Notes under the pieces: generated by a model | Databases searched by the model: none | What the model saw: the letters and a program-made list of their open reading frames with translations, nothing else | Told to the model about the DNA's origin: nothing | Assembly: GCF_015477835.1 (NCBI RefSeq) | Contig: NZ_JADLQN010000002.1 | Location: 620,001 to 684,000 of the forward strand | Direction: 5' to 3' | DNA length: 64,000 bases | DNA from: Nocardia higoensis | Lineage (GTDB): Bacteria; Actinomycetota; Actinomycetes; Mycobacteriales; Mycobacteriaceae | Shown here: positions 26,719-34,837 of the stretch, one piece after another | Position numbering within the stretch: position 1 is the stretch's first letter | How the letters are laid out: each line of letters starts with the position of its first letter | Translations under genes and position numbers: made by a program

Positions 26719-27920
26719 CGCGTGCCCTCGCTGTTGGCCAGAATGGCATATTGGGCCGCCGCGCGTTGATACAGCACGCCGTCTATCCTCCCGGTAATAC
26801 CTGCCTGGGCAATGACCATTCCGACATAGCGATCGAAGACCACGGTGCAGAACAGATCGAAATTGCGCGTCTGATCGGGGACATCGAGTTTCAGGCATCG
26901 GGCGTCGCCGAGACCCGGTGGTGGGGGCAGCTCCTCATCTTTGCGGCCGGCCGTCATCAATGCGTTCTGCAGCCGAAACGCGCCGGCGAGATCGCGTGCC
27001 CGATAGAGCATTCCGCCGCGTCGGGCGACGAGATCGACTCCCGCATCCTCGAACGCCTCTCGCATTCGTTCGGGATCACGCTCGAAATGAAGTGCGGCGG
27101 CCGGTGTGTACACGCCGACATCGGAGTCCCCGAAGAACGGGTCGCTGTAGTCGGAGGACTGCGGCAGTGTTCGCCGCATGATGCTGTCCGGATCGAGCGG
27201 CAGGTCGAGAACGTCGTCCAGTGGCGTCGGCGTCGTCTGGTCGAGTCGAGCGGTCTGCGCCTGTAACGTTCTGCCGACGATCGAAGCCAGCGCCTGGGCA
27301 TCGGGCTCGGGAACCGCCGTGTTCACCACGATCACGTACGGCCCGTGCGCCAGGAATCCCACCGCGGTGATGTCATCACCGGAGGACACCCTGGCCTGTG
27401 GATAGGCGGACACCGCGATCGGGTGGCGGCCGGTCTCGGCGTTCGCGGTCCGGTCGAACTGCTCGGCTGCCTGCCGGCTCGCGTCTTCGGTGGGAAACCG
27501 CAGGACCGAAATGATCAGCTTCTTCCGCTTACGCAGGTCACCGTTGATTCGCGACTGATAGACGCCGAGCAACATGTTGTTGTCCACTGCTGCGGCTTCG
27601 TACTGCGCCGGAAAAGTGCGCTCGCCGACTATGTTCGGGCCCGAGAACAAAGCAAGTGGACTGGCAACCGAGATGTCGCTGTCGATCTCCGACGGGCTGA
27701 CCAGATACTCGAGCAATCGCCGGGATTCGACCAGTCGCAATTCGCCGATCGTCGAGATGTCGAAGTCGTGTGCCGTCGGCTCCGCGGGATACGCGCCGGT
27801 GTTCAGCGTGGTGATGTCGACGGGTAGCTGTCCTGGCTGGGGATTGCCGGGAATCTCCGCGGCACATCCCGCCAGAACAGTCGCCGCGACCACCGTCAGC
27901 ACACTTTTTCCGAGTCTCAT
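26715..27920 (-). CDS. Array lipoprotein 4, DUF7373-like, subfamily B
   Basis: A 401-residue lipoprotein with a short signal peptide and clean lipobox (VLAGC). It starts at ATG 27920 behind GAGGAGGGGACGAG. Family marks are TTLNTGAYPAEPTAHDF, LRLVESRRLLEYLVSPSEID, DSIMRRTLPQ, EAFEDAGVDLVARRGGMLYR, RDLAGAFRLQNAL, cysteines in DARCLKLD and DLFCTVVFDRYVG, and the closing RAAAQYAILANSE. The ESRR.L.YLV and IMRRTLPQ motifs are shared with array lipoprotein 2 and set these two apart as a B subfamily. It overlaps lipoprotein 5 by ATGA and is separated from lipoprotein 3 by 124 nt, which may hold a promoter. Confidence 0.9.
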   Translation of the reverse strand: MRLGKSVLTVVAATVLAGCAAEIPGNPQPGQLPVDITTLNTGAYPAEPTAHDFDISTIGELRLVESRRLLEYLVSPSEIDSDISVASPLALFSGPNIVGERTFPAQYEAAAVDNNMLLGVYQSRINGDLRKRKKLIISVLRFPTEDASRQAAEQFDRTANAETGRHPIAVSAYPQARVSSGDDITAVGFLAHGPYVIVVNTAVPEPDAQALASIVGRTLQAQTARLDQTTPTPLDDVLDLPLDPDSIMRRTLPQSSDYSDPFFGDSDVGVYTPAAALHFERDPERMREAFEDAGVDLVARRGGMLYRARDLAGAFRLQNALMTAGRKDEELPPPPGLGDARCLKLDVPDQTRNFDLFCTVVFDRYVGMVIAQAGITGRIDGVLYQRAAAQYAILANSEGTR

Positions 27921-28044
27921 CTCGTCCCCTCCTCGGTGGTGCCCGGCTGGCTCTCGTCACCGACGAACCGCTCGGTCCCCCCGAGAACCCGGACATCCGC
28001 CGGGGATACTACGTCACCGGCACGCATGATGTTCGGGGATGCCC

Positions 28045-29241
28045 TCATTCGTGACTCAGGAGCAGGTACTGGGCGGCGATGCGCTGGCTGAGATCCTGGG
28101 GCTGGGTGGCGGCGACAACTCCCAGGTAGCGGTCGTAGGTGAGGTAGCACTCAGTGGTCCGGATCAGTCGTGGGCTGCTGGGGGTGCCGGCCGCCTCCTG
28201 GACGCAACTGGTGCCGGGTGGGGCGCCGGTGGGCGGGTCGGTGGGGAACATGTCCGTGTGCTGGTCGACGAGGGCGCTGAGAAGTCGCGCGGCGGCGTCG
28301 GTGTCGGCGGTGCGGTAGACCGAGGAGTCGCCGCGGGCGATCAGGTCGACGCCCGCGTCGGCGAAGGCCCGGGCGGTCAGGTCGGGGCGGGAGACCAGGT
28401 GCAGGAAGACCCGGGCCGGGTAGACGGCGGTGGGATCGTCGTAGCTGCCCGGATCCGGGTACGGCAGGGTGCGGCCGAGCAGGCCATCGATGTCGGCGGG
28501 GACGTCGGAGAGCCGGTCGGCCGGTGTGGGCTGGTAGGAGTCGAGGCGGCGTACCTGGTCGTCGAGGATCGTCCGGGTGAATTCGAGCAGCGGCGTGTGG
28601 TCGGGCGGGGTCGCCAGTGCGTCGGAGACATAGGTCCACATGAGGTACTCACCGTGGGTGGTCCAGGACTGTACCGCGTCGTGGGTGCTGAGGAAGGTGC
28701 GGTTGCTCGGATGGCCGGGCAGGTCGAGCGGCCGCTGGGGCGGGTATTTCTCGTTGTTCTTCTCCGCGAGCACGTTCATCGCGTGTTCGGCCTGTTGCGG
28801 GGTGGTGAAGCGGAACAGGTCGAGGGTGACGTGCAGCCCGAGGGCGGGGCGGGCGCGGCGGGAGGCGTCCGTGCGCCACCCGGCGACAAGCCCCGGGATC
28901 TGCGCGTTGAACTCCTCGGCCGAACCGACACCGCTGGACACCGGCGGGTGCTGGGCGGTGTAGTGGCGGGTGCTCGACGTTCTGCTGGAGAAGACCAGGC
29001 GCGGGTTCAGATCCATCATGAGCGCGACGTGCTCGGCCATCCGGATGGATTCCTGCAGGGAACCCGTGGCAGGGGTGCGTTCGGCTTCGATGTCGCGTGG
29101 GGTGGTCGGGTAGTTGCCCGGGTCGAGCGCGAGGGTGGGTTCGGTCGCTTCGCCGTCGGCGCCGCACGCGGTGATCGCGAGGCAGAGCAGTACGGTGGCC
29201 AGTGCACGGGCGCGGCGGGTGATGGGCGCCGCGGGCATCAT
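28045..29241 (-). CDS. Array lipoprotein 3, DUF7373-like, subfamily A
   Basis: A 398-residue lipoprotein. ATG 29241, behind GAGGAGCGA, overlaps the stop of array lipoprotein 2 by four bases (ATGA, within ATGATG). The lipobox is ITAC (CLAITACGADGEA). Family marks are LDPGNYPTTPRDIEA, DIDGLLGRTLPYPD, RAFADAGVDLIARGDSSVYR, DTDAAARLLSALV, cysteines in GTSCVQEAA and TTECYLTYDRYLG, and the closing RIAAQYLLLSHE. It is closest to lipoprotein 5. The pair 2-3 thus repeats the arrangement of the pair 4-5, including the overlap. The gene is markedly GC-rich, even for this window. Confidence 0.9.
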   Translation of the reverse strand: MMPAAPITRRARALATVLLCLAITACGADGEATEPTLALDPGNYPTTPRDIEAERTPATGSLQESIRMAEHVALMMDLNPRLVFSSRTSSTRHYTAQHPPVSSGVGSAEEFNAQIPGLVAGWRTDASRRARPALGLHVTLDLFRFTTPQQAEHAMNVLAEKNNEKYPPQRPLDLPGHPSNRTFLSTHDAVQSWTTHGEYLMWTYVSDALATPPDHTPLLEFTRTILDDQVRRLDSYQPTPADRLSDVPADIDGLLGRTLPYPDPGSYDDPTAVYPARVFLHLVSRPDLTARAFADAGVDLIARGDSSVYRTADTDAAARLLSALVDQHTDMFPTDPPTGAPPGTSCVQEAAGTPSSPRLIRTTECYLTYDRYLGVVAATQPQDLSQRIAAQYLLLSHE

Positions 29242-30467
29242 TCGCTCCTCGCCAGGATCGAGTACTGCGCCGCCGCACGCTGGTACAGGCCGGGATCGAG
29301 ACCGCGGGCGAGCGACTCGGACGAGCCGACGACGGCGACATAGCGGTCGTGGAGCAGGACACACACGGTCGTGAAATCGGTGACGGGGTCCCGTTCGGCC
29401 AGTACCCGGCAGCGGGCGGCGTCCTCCAGTCCCGGCGGCGGGTCGATGTCCTCGTCGTCGCGGTCGAGGCGCGTCAGAGCGGTGTGCAGGCGGAAGGATG
29501 CCTGCTGATCGCGGGTCCGGTACAGGACGGCGTAGTTGCGCGCGACGAGGTCGACGCCCGCGTTCTCGAACGCCTCGCTCAGCGCGGCGCCGTCGCGTTC
29601 GAAATGCAACTGGGCTGCCGGGGACAGCGGTCCGGAGAATTGCCTGCCCGTCAGGTACTCGCCCCCGACCTGTGGCAGGGTGCGCCGCATGATCCCGTCG
29701 GGGTCCAACGGCAGGTCGAGGATCTCGTCGACGGGTGTCGCGGTGGCCGATTCGAGCCGCTCGAACTGGCGGTCGAGCAGAGCGGCGGCCTGTTCGGCCA
29801 GTGCGCCGGCGTCGGGGGTGGGCATGGTCAGCATGGTGAGCACCACGAACGAGCCGCGGGCGAGGAACAGATAGCCCTTCTTGTCGTCGGCTGTGCTGAC
29901 CTCGATCCCGGTGTGCCCTGGCACAGCGATCTTCCGCAGCGCTGGTTCGATCGTGTGCATCGCGGTGGCGAAATCGCTTGCCGCCGCGCCCGCCGTCTGG
30001 TCGGAGGGGAAGCGCAGCAGCGAATGAACGGCGTTCTTCGACGCCCGCACGCTGTTGTTCGACCGGATCGTCATCACCCCCGAGATCAGGTGGTGGCGAT
30101 CGACGATGGGCTTGAACTCGGCGGGATAGGCGGCGTCGTAGCCCTCGCCGTACAAACCCTCGCCGGCGGAAACGAGTTCGAGCCTGTCGAGATGGGACAG
30201 TTCGGGATCGATGTCGAAGGGCGGGACGAGATAGCCGAGCATGCGTCGCGACTCGATCTCGAAGACCTGTTCCTTGTCATCGAATTCGGGCTCGTAGGCG
30301 GCGGGCTCGATGGGGTACGGGCCGGTCTCGAGAGTCGCGGGGTCGACCGGGACGACCCGGGCAGTGGCGTGCCCGCCGACGGTCTGACCGCAGCCTGTCA
30401 GCAGTGCGATCGACGCGACGGCGAGCAGGGCTCGCCCCCGCGTTCGGAAGAAGCGGTCGCTCGGCAT
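29238..30467 (-). CDS. Array lipoprotein 2, DUF7373-like, subfamily B
   Basis: A 409-residue lipoprotein with lipobox LTGC (ASIALLTGCGQTV). Family marks are ATLETGPYPIEPAAYEP, FEIESRRMLGYLVPPFDIDP, DGIMRRTLPQVG, EAFENAGVDLVARNYAVLYR, RDQQASFRLHTALT, cysteines in AARCRVLAE and TTVCVLLHDRYVA, and the closing RAAAQYSILARSE. It is closest to array lipoprotein 4 in every motif. Start ATG 30467; no strong ribosome-binding site apart from GGGGGGATGAACCG. It follows lipoprotein 1 after 67 nt and is coupled to lipoprotein 3 by a 4-nt overlap. Confidence 0.9.
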   Translation of the reverse strand: MPSDRFFRTRGRALLAVASIALLTGCGQTVGGHATARVVPVDPATLETGPYPIEPAAYEPEFDDKEQVFEIESRRMLGYLVPPFDIDPELSHLDRLELVSAGEGLYGEGYDAAYPAEFKPIVDRHHLISGVMTIRSNNSVRASKNAVHSLLRFPSDQTAGAAASDFATAMHTIEPALRKIAVPGHTGIEVSTADDKKGYLFLARGSFVVLTMLTMPTPDAGALAEQAAALLDRQFERLESATATPVDEILDLPLDPDGIMRRTLPQVGGEYLTGRQFSGPLSPAAQLHFERDGAALSEAFENAGVDLVARNYAVLYRTRDQQASFRLHTALTRLDRDDEDIDPPPGLEDAARCRVLAERDPVTDFTTVCVLLHDRYVAVVGSSESLARGLDPGLYQRAAAQYSILARSE

Positions 30468-30534
30468 CGGTTCATCCCCCCCAGAAGTGCGATGATGCGC
30501 CTACCGCGGATGTTACCGACCGCCGCCGACGTGT

Positions 30535-31740
30535 TTACAGGCTGTTCGCCAGCAGCGCGTACTGCGCGGCGATCTTCTGGCGCACATCGGGCTCCTGGTC
30601 GCTGACGACGATGCCGACGTAGCGCTTGTAGGGCACGTAACAGCGATACCTGTATTCGCGTTCCACATCGCCACTGCTGTTCAGCTGCAAGCATTTCGCG
30701 CCTGGCACGTCCTTGGGTGCCTCGAGCGGGTCGTACTGGTCGCCTACCGCGTCGATCAGCCCGTCGATCAGGGCGCGTCCGGCGTCCTCGTCGCGGACAC
30801 GGAAGACCGAGTCGGTGTCGACGACCGCGATGCGGTCGGCGCCGGTCTGTTCCACCAGTCGCCGGGCCGCCGCCTGGTCGTCGGAATTGTGCACGGCGTC
30901 ACGGGCATCGACGATCGTGAAGCTGGAGGCGTCGGGCACCCGGTCGTCGCGATCCTCCACGACGACGCGGGCCAGCAGGTCGTCCGGATCGACCTTCAGC
31001 GAGTCGAACTGCGCCACAGGCGTCGGATCGAACGCGTCGAGCGCGGGCAGTTGCGCGTCCAGTGTCTTGTCGATCCACTTCACCAGGTCGCCGCTGTCGG
31101 CCGTCGGTCGCTGCACGAACAGCGAGACGACGAACTCGCGGTGGGCGATGAACGCCCCGGCGTTCGCGATGCCGGGCCGCCAGTGGATGTAGGCGTCGGG
31201 ATGTGCGGTGGAGCCGAGGCGCTGGTTGTCGGGGGAGACTCCGATGTCGGCGTCCTCGAGTTCGCGGGCCGCCAGTTTGGCGATCGCCTCGTCGGGGAAG
31301 CGCAGCACCACATTGGTGATCGCGGTGGTATCGGGCGCGGGCCTGGTCTGGCCGGGTGGATCGGCTTCGTCGGCGCCCGCGGCCGCGAATCCGGTGAGGA
31401 ACCGGCGGGTGTCGAGTACGGGCTTGGACACCTGGGCCAGGAAGCTCAACGCCTCTTCGCTGTCGGCGAGCACCCGCGATCCGCGCCCGTACTTCAGCGA
31501 GGGGTCGATCTGCACGGTCGGCACGACGGCCTCGGACATGCGCATACCTTCGAGCAATGCGCCGCGGCCGCCGGATTCCTGGTCGTAGCGGTGCTTGGTG
31601 ACCTGATAGGGGCCGACCTCCAGCTTCCTGACATCCGGCTCGGCGGGGAGGGCGGTGCCGGAGACCGCGCTGCACCCCGTCAGAGCCGCCACCGCTGCCA
31701 TCGCGATCACCACTGTCGCGACCCTTGAAGTACGTGCCAT
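30535..31740 (-). CDS. Array lipoprotein 1, DUF7373-like, most divergent copy
   Basis: A 401-residue lipoprotein, first gene of the array. The lipobox is LTGC (AVAALTGCSAVSG), and the start ATG 31740 is the first Met before the signal peptide, with GAGGGGCGCGTC upstream. It keeps the N-terminal VRKLEVGPYQVTKHRYDQE pattern, FVVSLFVQRPTADSG, the two C-terminal cysteines (GAKCLQLNS and YRYRCYVPYKRYVG) and the closing KIAAQYALLANSL. It lacks the RTLP motif (DDLLARVVVED instead). It is divergent from the FHA protein gene across 165 nt, which should carry the array's main promoter. Confidence 0.88.
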   Translation of the reverse strand: MARTSRVATVVIAMAAVAALTGCSAVSGTALPAEPDVRKLEVGPYQVTKHRYDQESGGRGALLEGMRMSEAVVPTVQIDPSLKYGRGSRVLADSEEALSFLAQVSKPVLDTRRFLTGFAAAGADEADPPGQTRPAPDTTAITNVVLRFPDEAIAKLAARELEDADIGVSPDNQRLGSTAHPDAYIHWRPGIANAGAFIAHREFVVSLFVQRPTADSGDLVKWIDKTLDAQLPALDAFDPTPVAQFDSLKVDPDDLLARVVVEDRDDRVPDASSFTIVDARDAVHNSDDQAAARRLVEQTGADRIAVVDTDSVFRVRDEDAGRALIDGLIDAVGDQYDPLEAPKDVPGAKCLQLNSSGDVEREYRYRCYVPYKRYVGIVVSDQEPDVRQKIAAQYALLANSL

Positions 31741-31905
31741 GACGCGCCCCTCGTTCCTCCCGTTCCTGCAGAAGAAGCTACCGGAATCGGGCCTCTACGA
31801 CGATGGATGATTCCCGCCCGGATCGCGACGGCGGTCCCGGGCGTGCAATACCCTGGACGACATGGCGACGACCCGTGATCACCCGGCAGGCGGAGACCGA
31901 TAGCG

Positions 31906-33264
31906 GTGCAGGATCGTCAGGTCGAGATCGTCGCCGGTGAGCACGCGGTGGCCCGGGTCTGCGGCGCGGTGCTCGTGGTCGCCCACCGCGGTCGTGGACC
32001 GGTGACTCCCGAGTCGCCCGCGGCGGTCGCTCTGCACGCGCTCGGTGATCTGGTTCGCGACGCTCAGCGGTTCCAGCCGTCCGGGCCCGGCCCGCTGGTC
32101 GCCAGGGAGGCCACCCGCTGGTTGATGAAACACGCCGAACGGATAAGCCCCGGCGTGCCCATCGATTTCGGCATCCTCTCGCCCGCCGAACAGGGTGCGC
32201 TCGCGGTGTTCCTGCACGGCGGTGTCACGGCTGTGCTGGCCGATGCGGGCGCGGTCGAGCGATTGCGCGGCAGAGACGCCGCGTTCACCGTCGATCGGGT
32301 CGTCGCGGTACCCGCTCGTGCGGTGGGACTGTATGTCGACGACGCGGGCGGCCGGGCACCCGAATTGCCCGAGGCACCGGGGATCGGCCGGTTGGTCGAC
32401 GGTGTGGCGCAGGCGGGCGGCGCCATTCTGTGGACCGGTGGCGGCTGGTCGGCGGCCGGGTCCGGTCCGGGCCGGGAGACCGCCGCCGCCCCGCCGGTCC
32501 CGACCGCGCGCATCGAACAGGGGCCGCGAGCTCACGCGCCCACCGAACGCGACATCCCGCCCGCGGCCGTGCCTGCGGCACCGGCTGTCCCAGCGCGTGA
32601 AGCGCCGGCCGCCGTCGACTCCGCCGAGGCCGATACGCGGACCGCCGCGGCGACGTCGATGATGGATTCCGTCGACGAACAGAACGCCGCTCGCCCCCGT
32701 CCCGGCACGGGGACCAATCCCGCTCCCCGGCCCGATCCCGAACTGCAGCGCCGGTTGGAAGCCACCGCGAAGGCGACCGCTCTGACGGTCAAGGTGCTCG
32801 GATTCAAATGTGCTCGTGCCCATCCCAGCGATCCGCGTTCGGCCTTCTGCACGGTGTGTGGCATGCCGGTCGACCAGACACAGGCGCTCATCGAAGTGGT
32901 GCGTCCGCCGCTGGGCATGCTGGTCCTCGACGACGGCATGACCTACATGCTGGCCGCCGACGCCGTACTCGGCCGTGACCCGGAACATTCCGAGGCCGCG
33001 CAGCAGGGCCTGGTGCCGTTGAAGGTCGACGACGCCTCCGGCGGCATGTCCCGCGCGCACGCCGAGATCCGGTTGGTGAACTGGGATGTGACGGTGGTGG
33101 ACCGCGGCTCCACCAACGGCACCAGGACCAGGCTGCCCGGCTACCGCGATTGGATCCGGCTCAATCCGTATCAGCCGATGACGCTGATCCCTGGCTCGGA
33201 GGTCATGCTCGGCAATCGGGTACTGCGCCTGGAACCGATCGCCCCGCCGCCGTTCGGCGGCTGA
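31906..33264 (+). CDS. FHA-domain protein with zinc-ribbon-like Cys cluster
   Basis: A 452-residue cytosolic protein starting at GTG 31906. The first roughly 190 residues are an unrecognised domain (EHAVARVCGAVLVVAHRGRG, FGILSPAEQGALAVFLHGGV). An Ala/Pro-rich linker (about 190-285) leads to a short Cys cluster near residues 302-320 (KCARAHP, then FCTVCGMPVD) that resembles a zinc ribbon. A C-terminal FHA domain spans about 325-445, with GRDPEHS, the phosphothreonine-contact SRAHAEIRL and the DRGSTNGTRTR loop. FHA domains bind phosphothreonine, so a client of the nearby kinase is plausible. Not recognised as a named family; it converges with the metallopeptidase gene. Confidence 0.82.
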   Translation: MQDRQVEIVAGEHAVARVCGAVLVVAHRGRGPVTPESPAAVALHALGDLVRDAQRFQPSGPGPLVAREATRWLMKHAERISPGVPIDFGILSPAEQGALAVFLHGGVTAVLADAGAVERLRGRDAAFTVDRVVAVPARAVGLYVDDAGGRAPELPEAPGIGRLVDGVAQAGGAILWTGGGWSAAGSGPGRETAAAPPVPTARIEQGPRAHAPTERDIPPAAVPAAPAVPAREAPAAVDSAEADTRTAAATSMMDSVDEQNAARPRPGTGTNPAPRPDPELQRRLEATAKATALTVKVLGFKCARAHPSDPRSAFCTVCGMPVDQTQALIEVVRPPLGMLVLDDGMTYMLAADAVLGRDPEHSEAAQQGLVPLKVDDASGGMSRAHAEIRLVNWDVTVVDRGSTNGTRTRLPGYRDWIRLNPYQPMTLIPGSEVMLGNRVLRLEPIAPPPFGG

Positions 33265-33292
33265 ATTCGGCCCCCGGAGTGCGGGGACCCGA

Positions 33293-34729
33293 TCAGGAAT
33301 AGCGCGACATGCAGGTGTTCTCGCCGTAGAGCACCCCTGCGCGGAAGGCGTCCACCCGCGCGAAGCCGCTCGGCACTGTCTTGCCCTGCACGTCGCTGGC
33401 GGCCAGACCGTCGGTGAGCAGGCCGGAGACCGCCTCGTCCAGGTCGCCCGCGGCCAGCGAGATGTTGCCCTGGGAGCGTTGCCTGTTCGGGTCGGCGAGC
33501 TCGCCGGTCACCACCCCGGCCAGGCAGGCCGCGCGCAGGCCGGTCTTGGCGCCGCTGAGCGACTGTCCGTGACTGTTCTGCACGGCGAGGGTGTAGCGGG
33601 CGATGAAGACGACGTAGCCGTTGTAGTCTCCGGACACCTTCATCGGCAGCGGGTCGTCGGGATCGCTGTCGTCGGTGCCGCGTTCGGCCAGCAGCGGGAT
33701 GTCGGTGGAGATGGTGTTGTCGGCCGGGCAGTAGGACACCGGCGCGGTGCTGACGCCGTCGGCGCAGTCGATCTCGGCGCCGGAGTAGTCGTAGGTGGGA
33801 CCGTTGTCCAGCGGCAGGATGGCGGCGAGTGCCTTGCTCAGCTCGATCAGGCTGTCCTTGTCGATCGGGTATTCGCCGTCGTGACCGCCGAGTGTCTGCG
33901 GCAGGTTGCCGCGGCGCTGGTTGATCTCGTCGATGTCGATGCTCTTGCAGGCCACCGGGCCGTCGGTGAAGCCGATCTGTACCGCGGTGACCCGCTCGAA
34001 CGCCGAGCCGTGCACGCTGGCCGGGTCGTCGGGGTCGGTGTCGCGGATGGCGACCGTCGCCGCCAGCACCGAGTTCAGCCCGTCGGAGGTGTTGATGGTG
34101 AAGTGCGCGGACCTGCCCTCGGCGACATGGCGGATGAACGCGCCGGCGAAGCAGTCGGCCTGCTGCTCCTTCACGATGACCGGATCCTTGGTGGCCACGA
34201 TGCCGGACTGGTCCTGGATGGCGTGACCGTACTCGTGGGCGAGCACCATGACCACGGCCATCTGACCGAACGTCTCGGCCATGGTGGGCAGCAGCACCCC
34301 GCGATCCCAGCCGATCGACGTGTCCAACCGGCAGTAGGCCGCGTTCACGAGGCGGTAGGTCGACTCCTCGCAGAACTCGGGCCCCTGCGAGCGGTCCTTG
34401 GCACTCCACGAGATCAGCTCATCGACCGGCTCGAATTCGCCACCGAACGCCTTGCCGTACTCCACCCGCCAGTAGGTCTGGATGTCCTCGACGGCATTGA
34501 GCGCCAACGTGTCGATCTCGCCGCCGTCGCCGTTGGTCGCGGTGAGGGTGGAGTCGGCGACACCCTCGCGCGGCCCACTCGGACCGCTGGTGGTCGGCAG
34601 GCCTGCCACTTTGAACGGGTCGTCGTAGACCGAGACCGCTCGTCCGTCGACGTAGCTGGTGCACCCGGCGAGCAGGGTGACCGCGCACAGGACGACGGCG
34701 AAAATGCTCGTCGCTCGGAGTGTGGCCAA
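33293..34729 (-). CDS. Lipoprotein neutral zinc metallopeptidase
   Basis: A 478-residue predicted extracytoplasmic metalloprotease. A signal peptide with lipobox LLAGC (Cys23) anchors it. The zinc site is the HEYGH motif at 165-169 (MVLAHEYGHAIQDQSG), with a downstream Glu in VIVKEQQADCFAGAF as third ligand, as in the YpfJ-like neutral zinc metallopeptidase family. Several Cys pairs suggest disulphides (FCEESTYRLVNAAYC; DCADGVSTAPVSYC). It starts at ATG 34729 and is divergent from the FHA-ABC exporter across 108 nt. With a kinase, FHA proteins and lipoproteins around it, a role in envelope turnover or processing is possible; the substrate is unknown. Confidence 0.9.
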   Translation of the reverse strand: MATLRATSIFAVVLCAVTLLAGCTSYVDGRAVSVYDDPFKVAGLPTTSGPSGPREGVADSTLTATNGDGGEIDTLALNAVEDIQTYWRVEYGKAFGGEFEPVDELISWSAKDRSQGPEFCEESTYRLVNAAYCRLDTSIGWDRGVLLPTMAETFGQMAVVMVLAHEYGHAIQDQSGIVATKDPVIVKEQQADCFAGAFIRHVAEGRSAHFTINTSDGLNSVLAATVAIRDTDPDDPASVHGSAFERVTAVQIGFTDGPVACKSIDIDEINQRRGNLPQTLGGHDGEYPIDKDSLIELSKALAAILPLDNGPTYDYSGAEIDCADGVSTAPVSYCPADNTISTDIPLLAERGTDDSDPDDPLPMKVSGDYNGYVVFIARYTLAVQNSHGQSLSGAKTGLRAACLAGVVTGELADPNRQRSQGNISLAAGDLDEAVSGLLTDGLAASDVQGKTVPSGFARVDAFRAGVLYGENTCMSRYS

Positions 34730-34837
34730 GGCTCCCCCTCGTCGGCCTGTTCAGCGGTTCGGATCAGGGGCCGGATCAGGGTGGGACGAGCTTCCGGGGC
34801 GCTCCCGATGTCCGGTCGATGGCATAGTATCCGCTGC

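Noticed and set aside
33479..34837. Long N-terminal extension of the FHA-ABC exporter
   Set aside because: This stretch is antisense to the metallopeptidase gene and has no domain; FHA1 starts right after ATG 34838.
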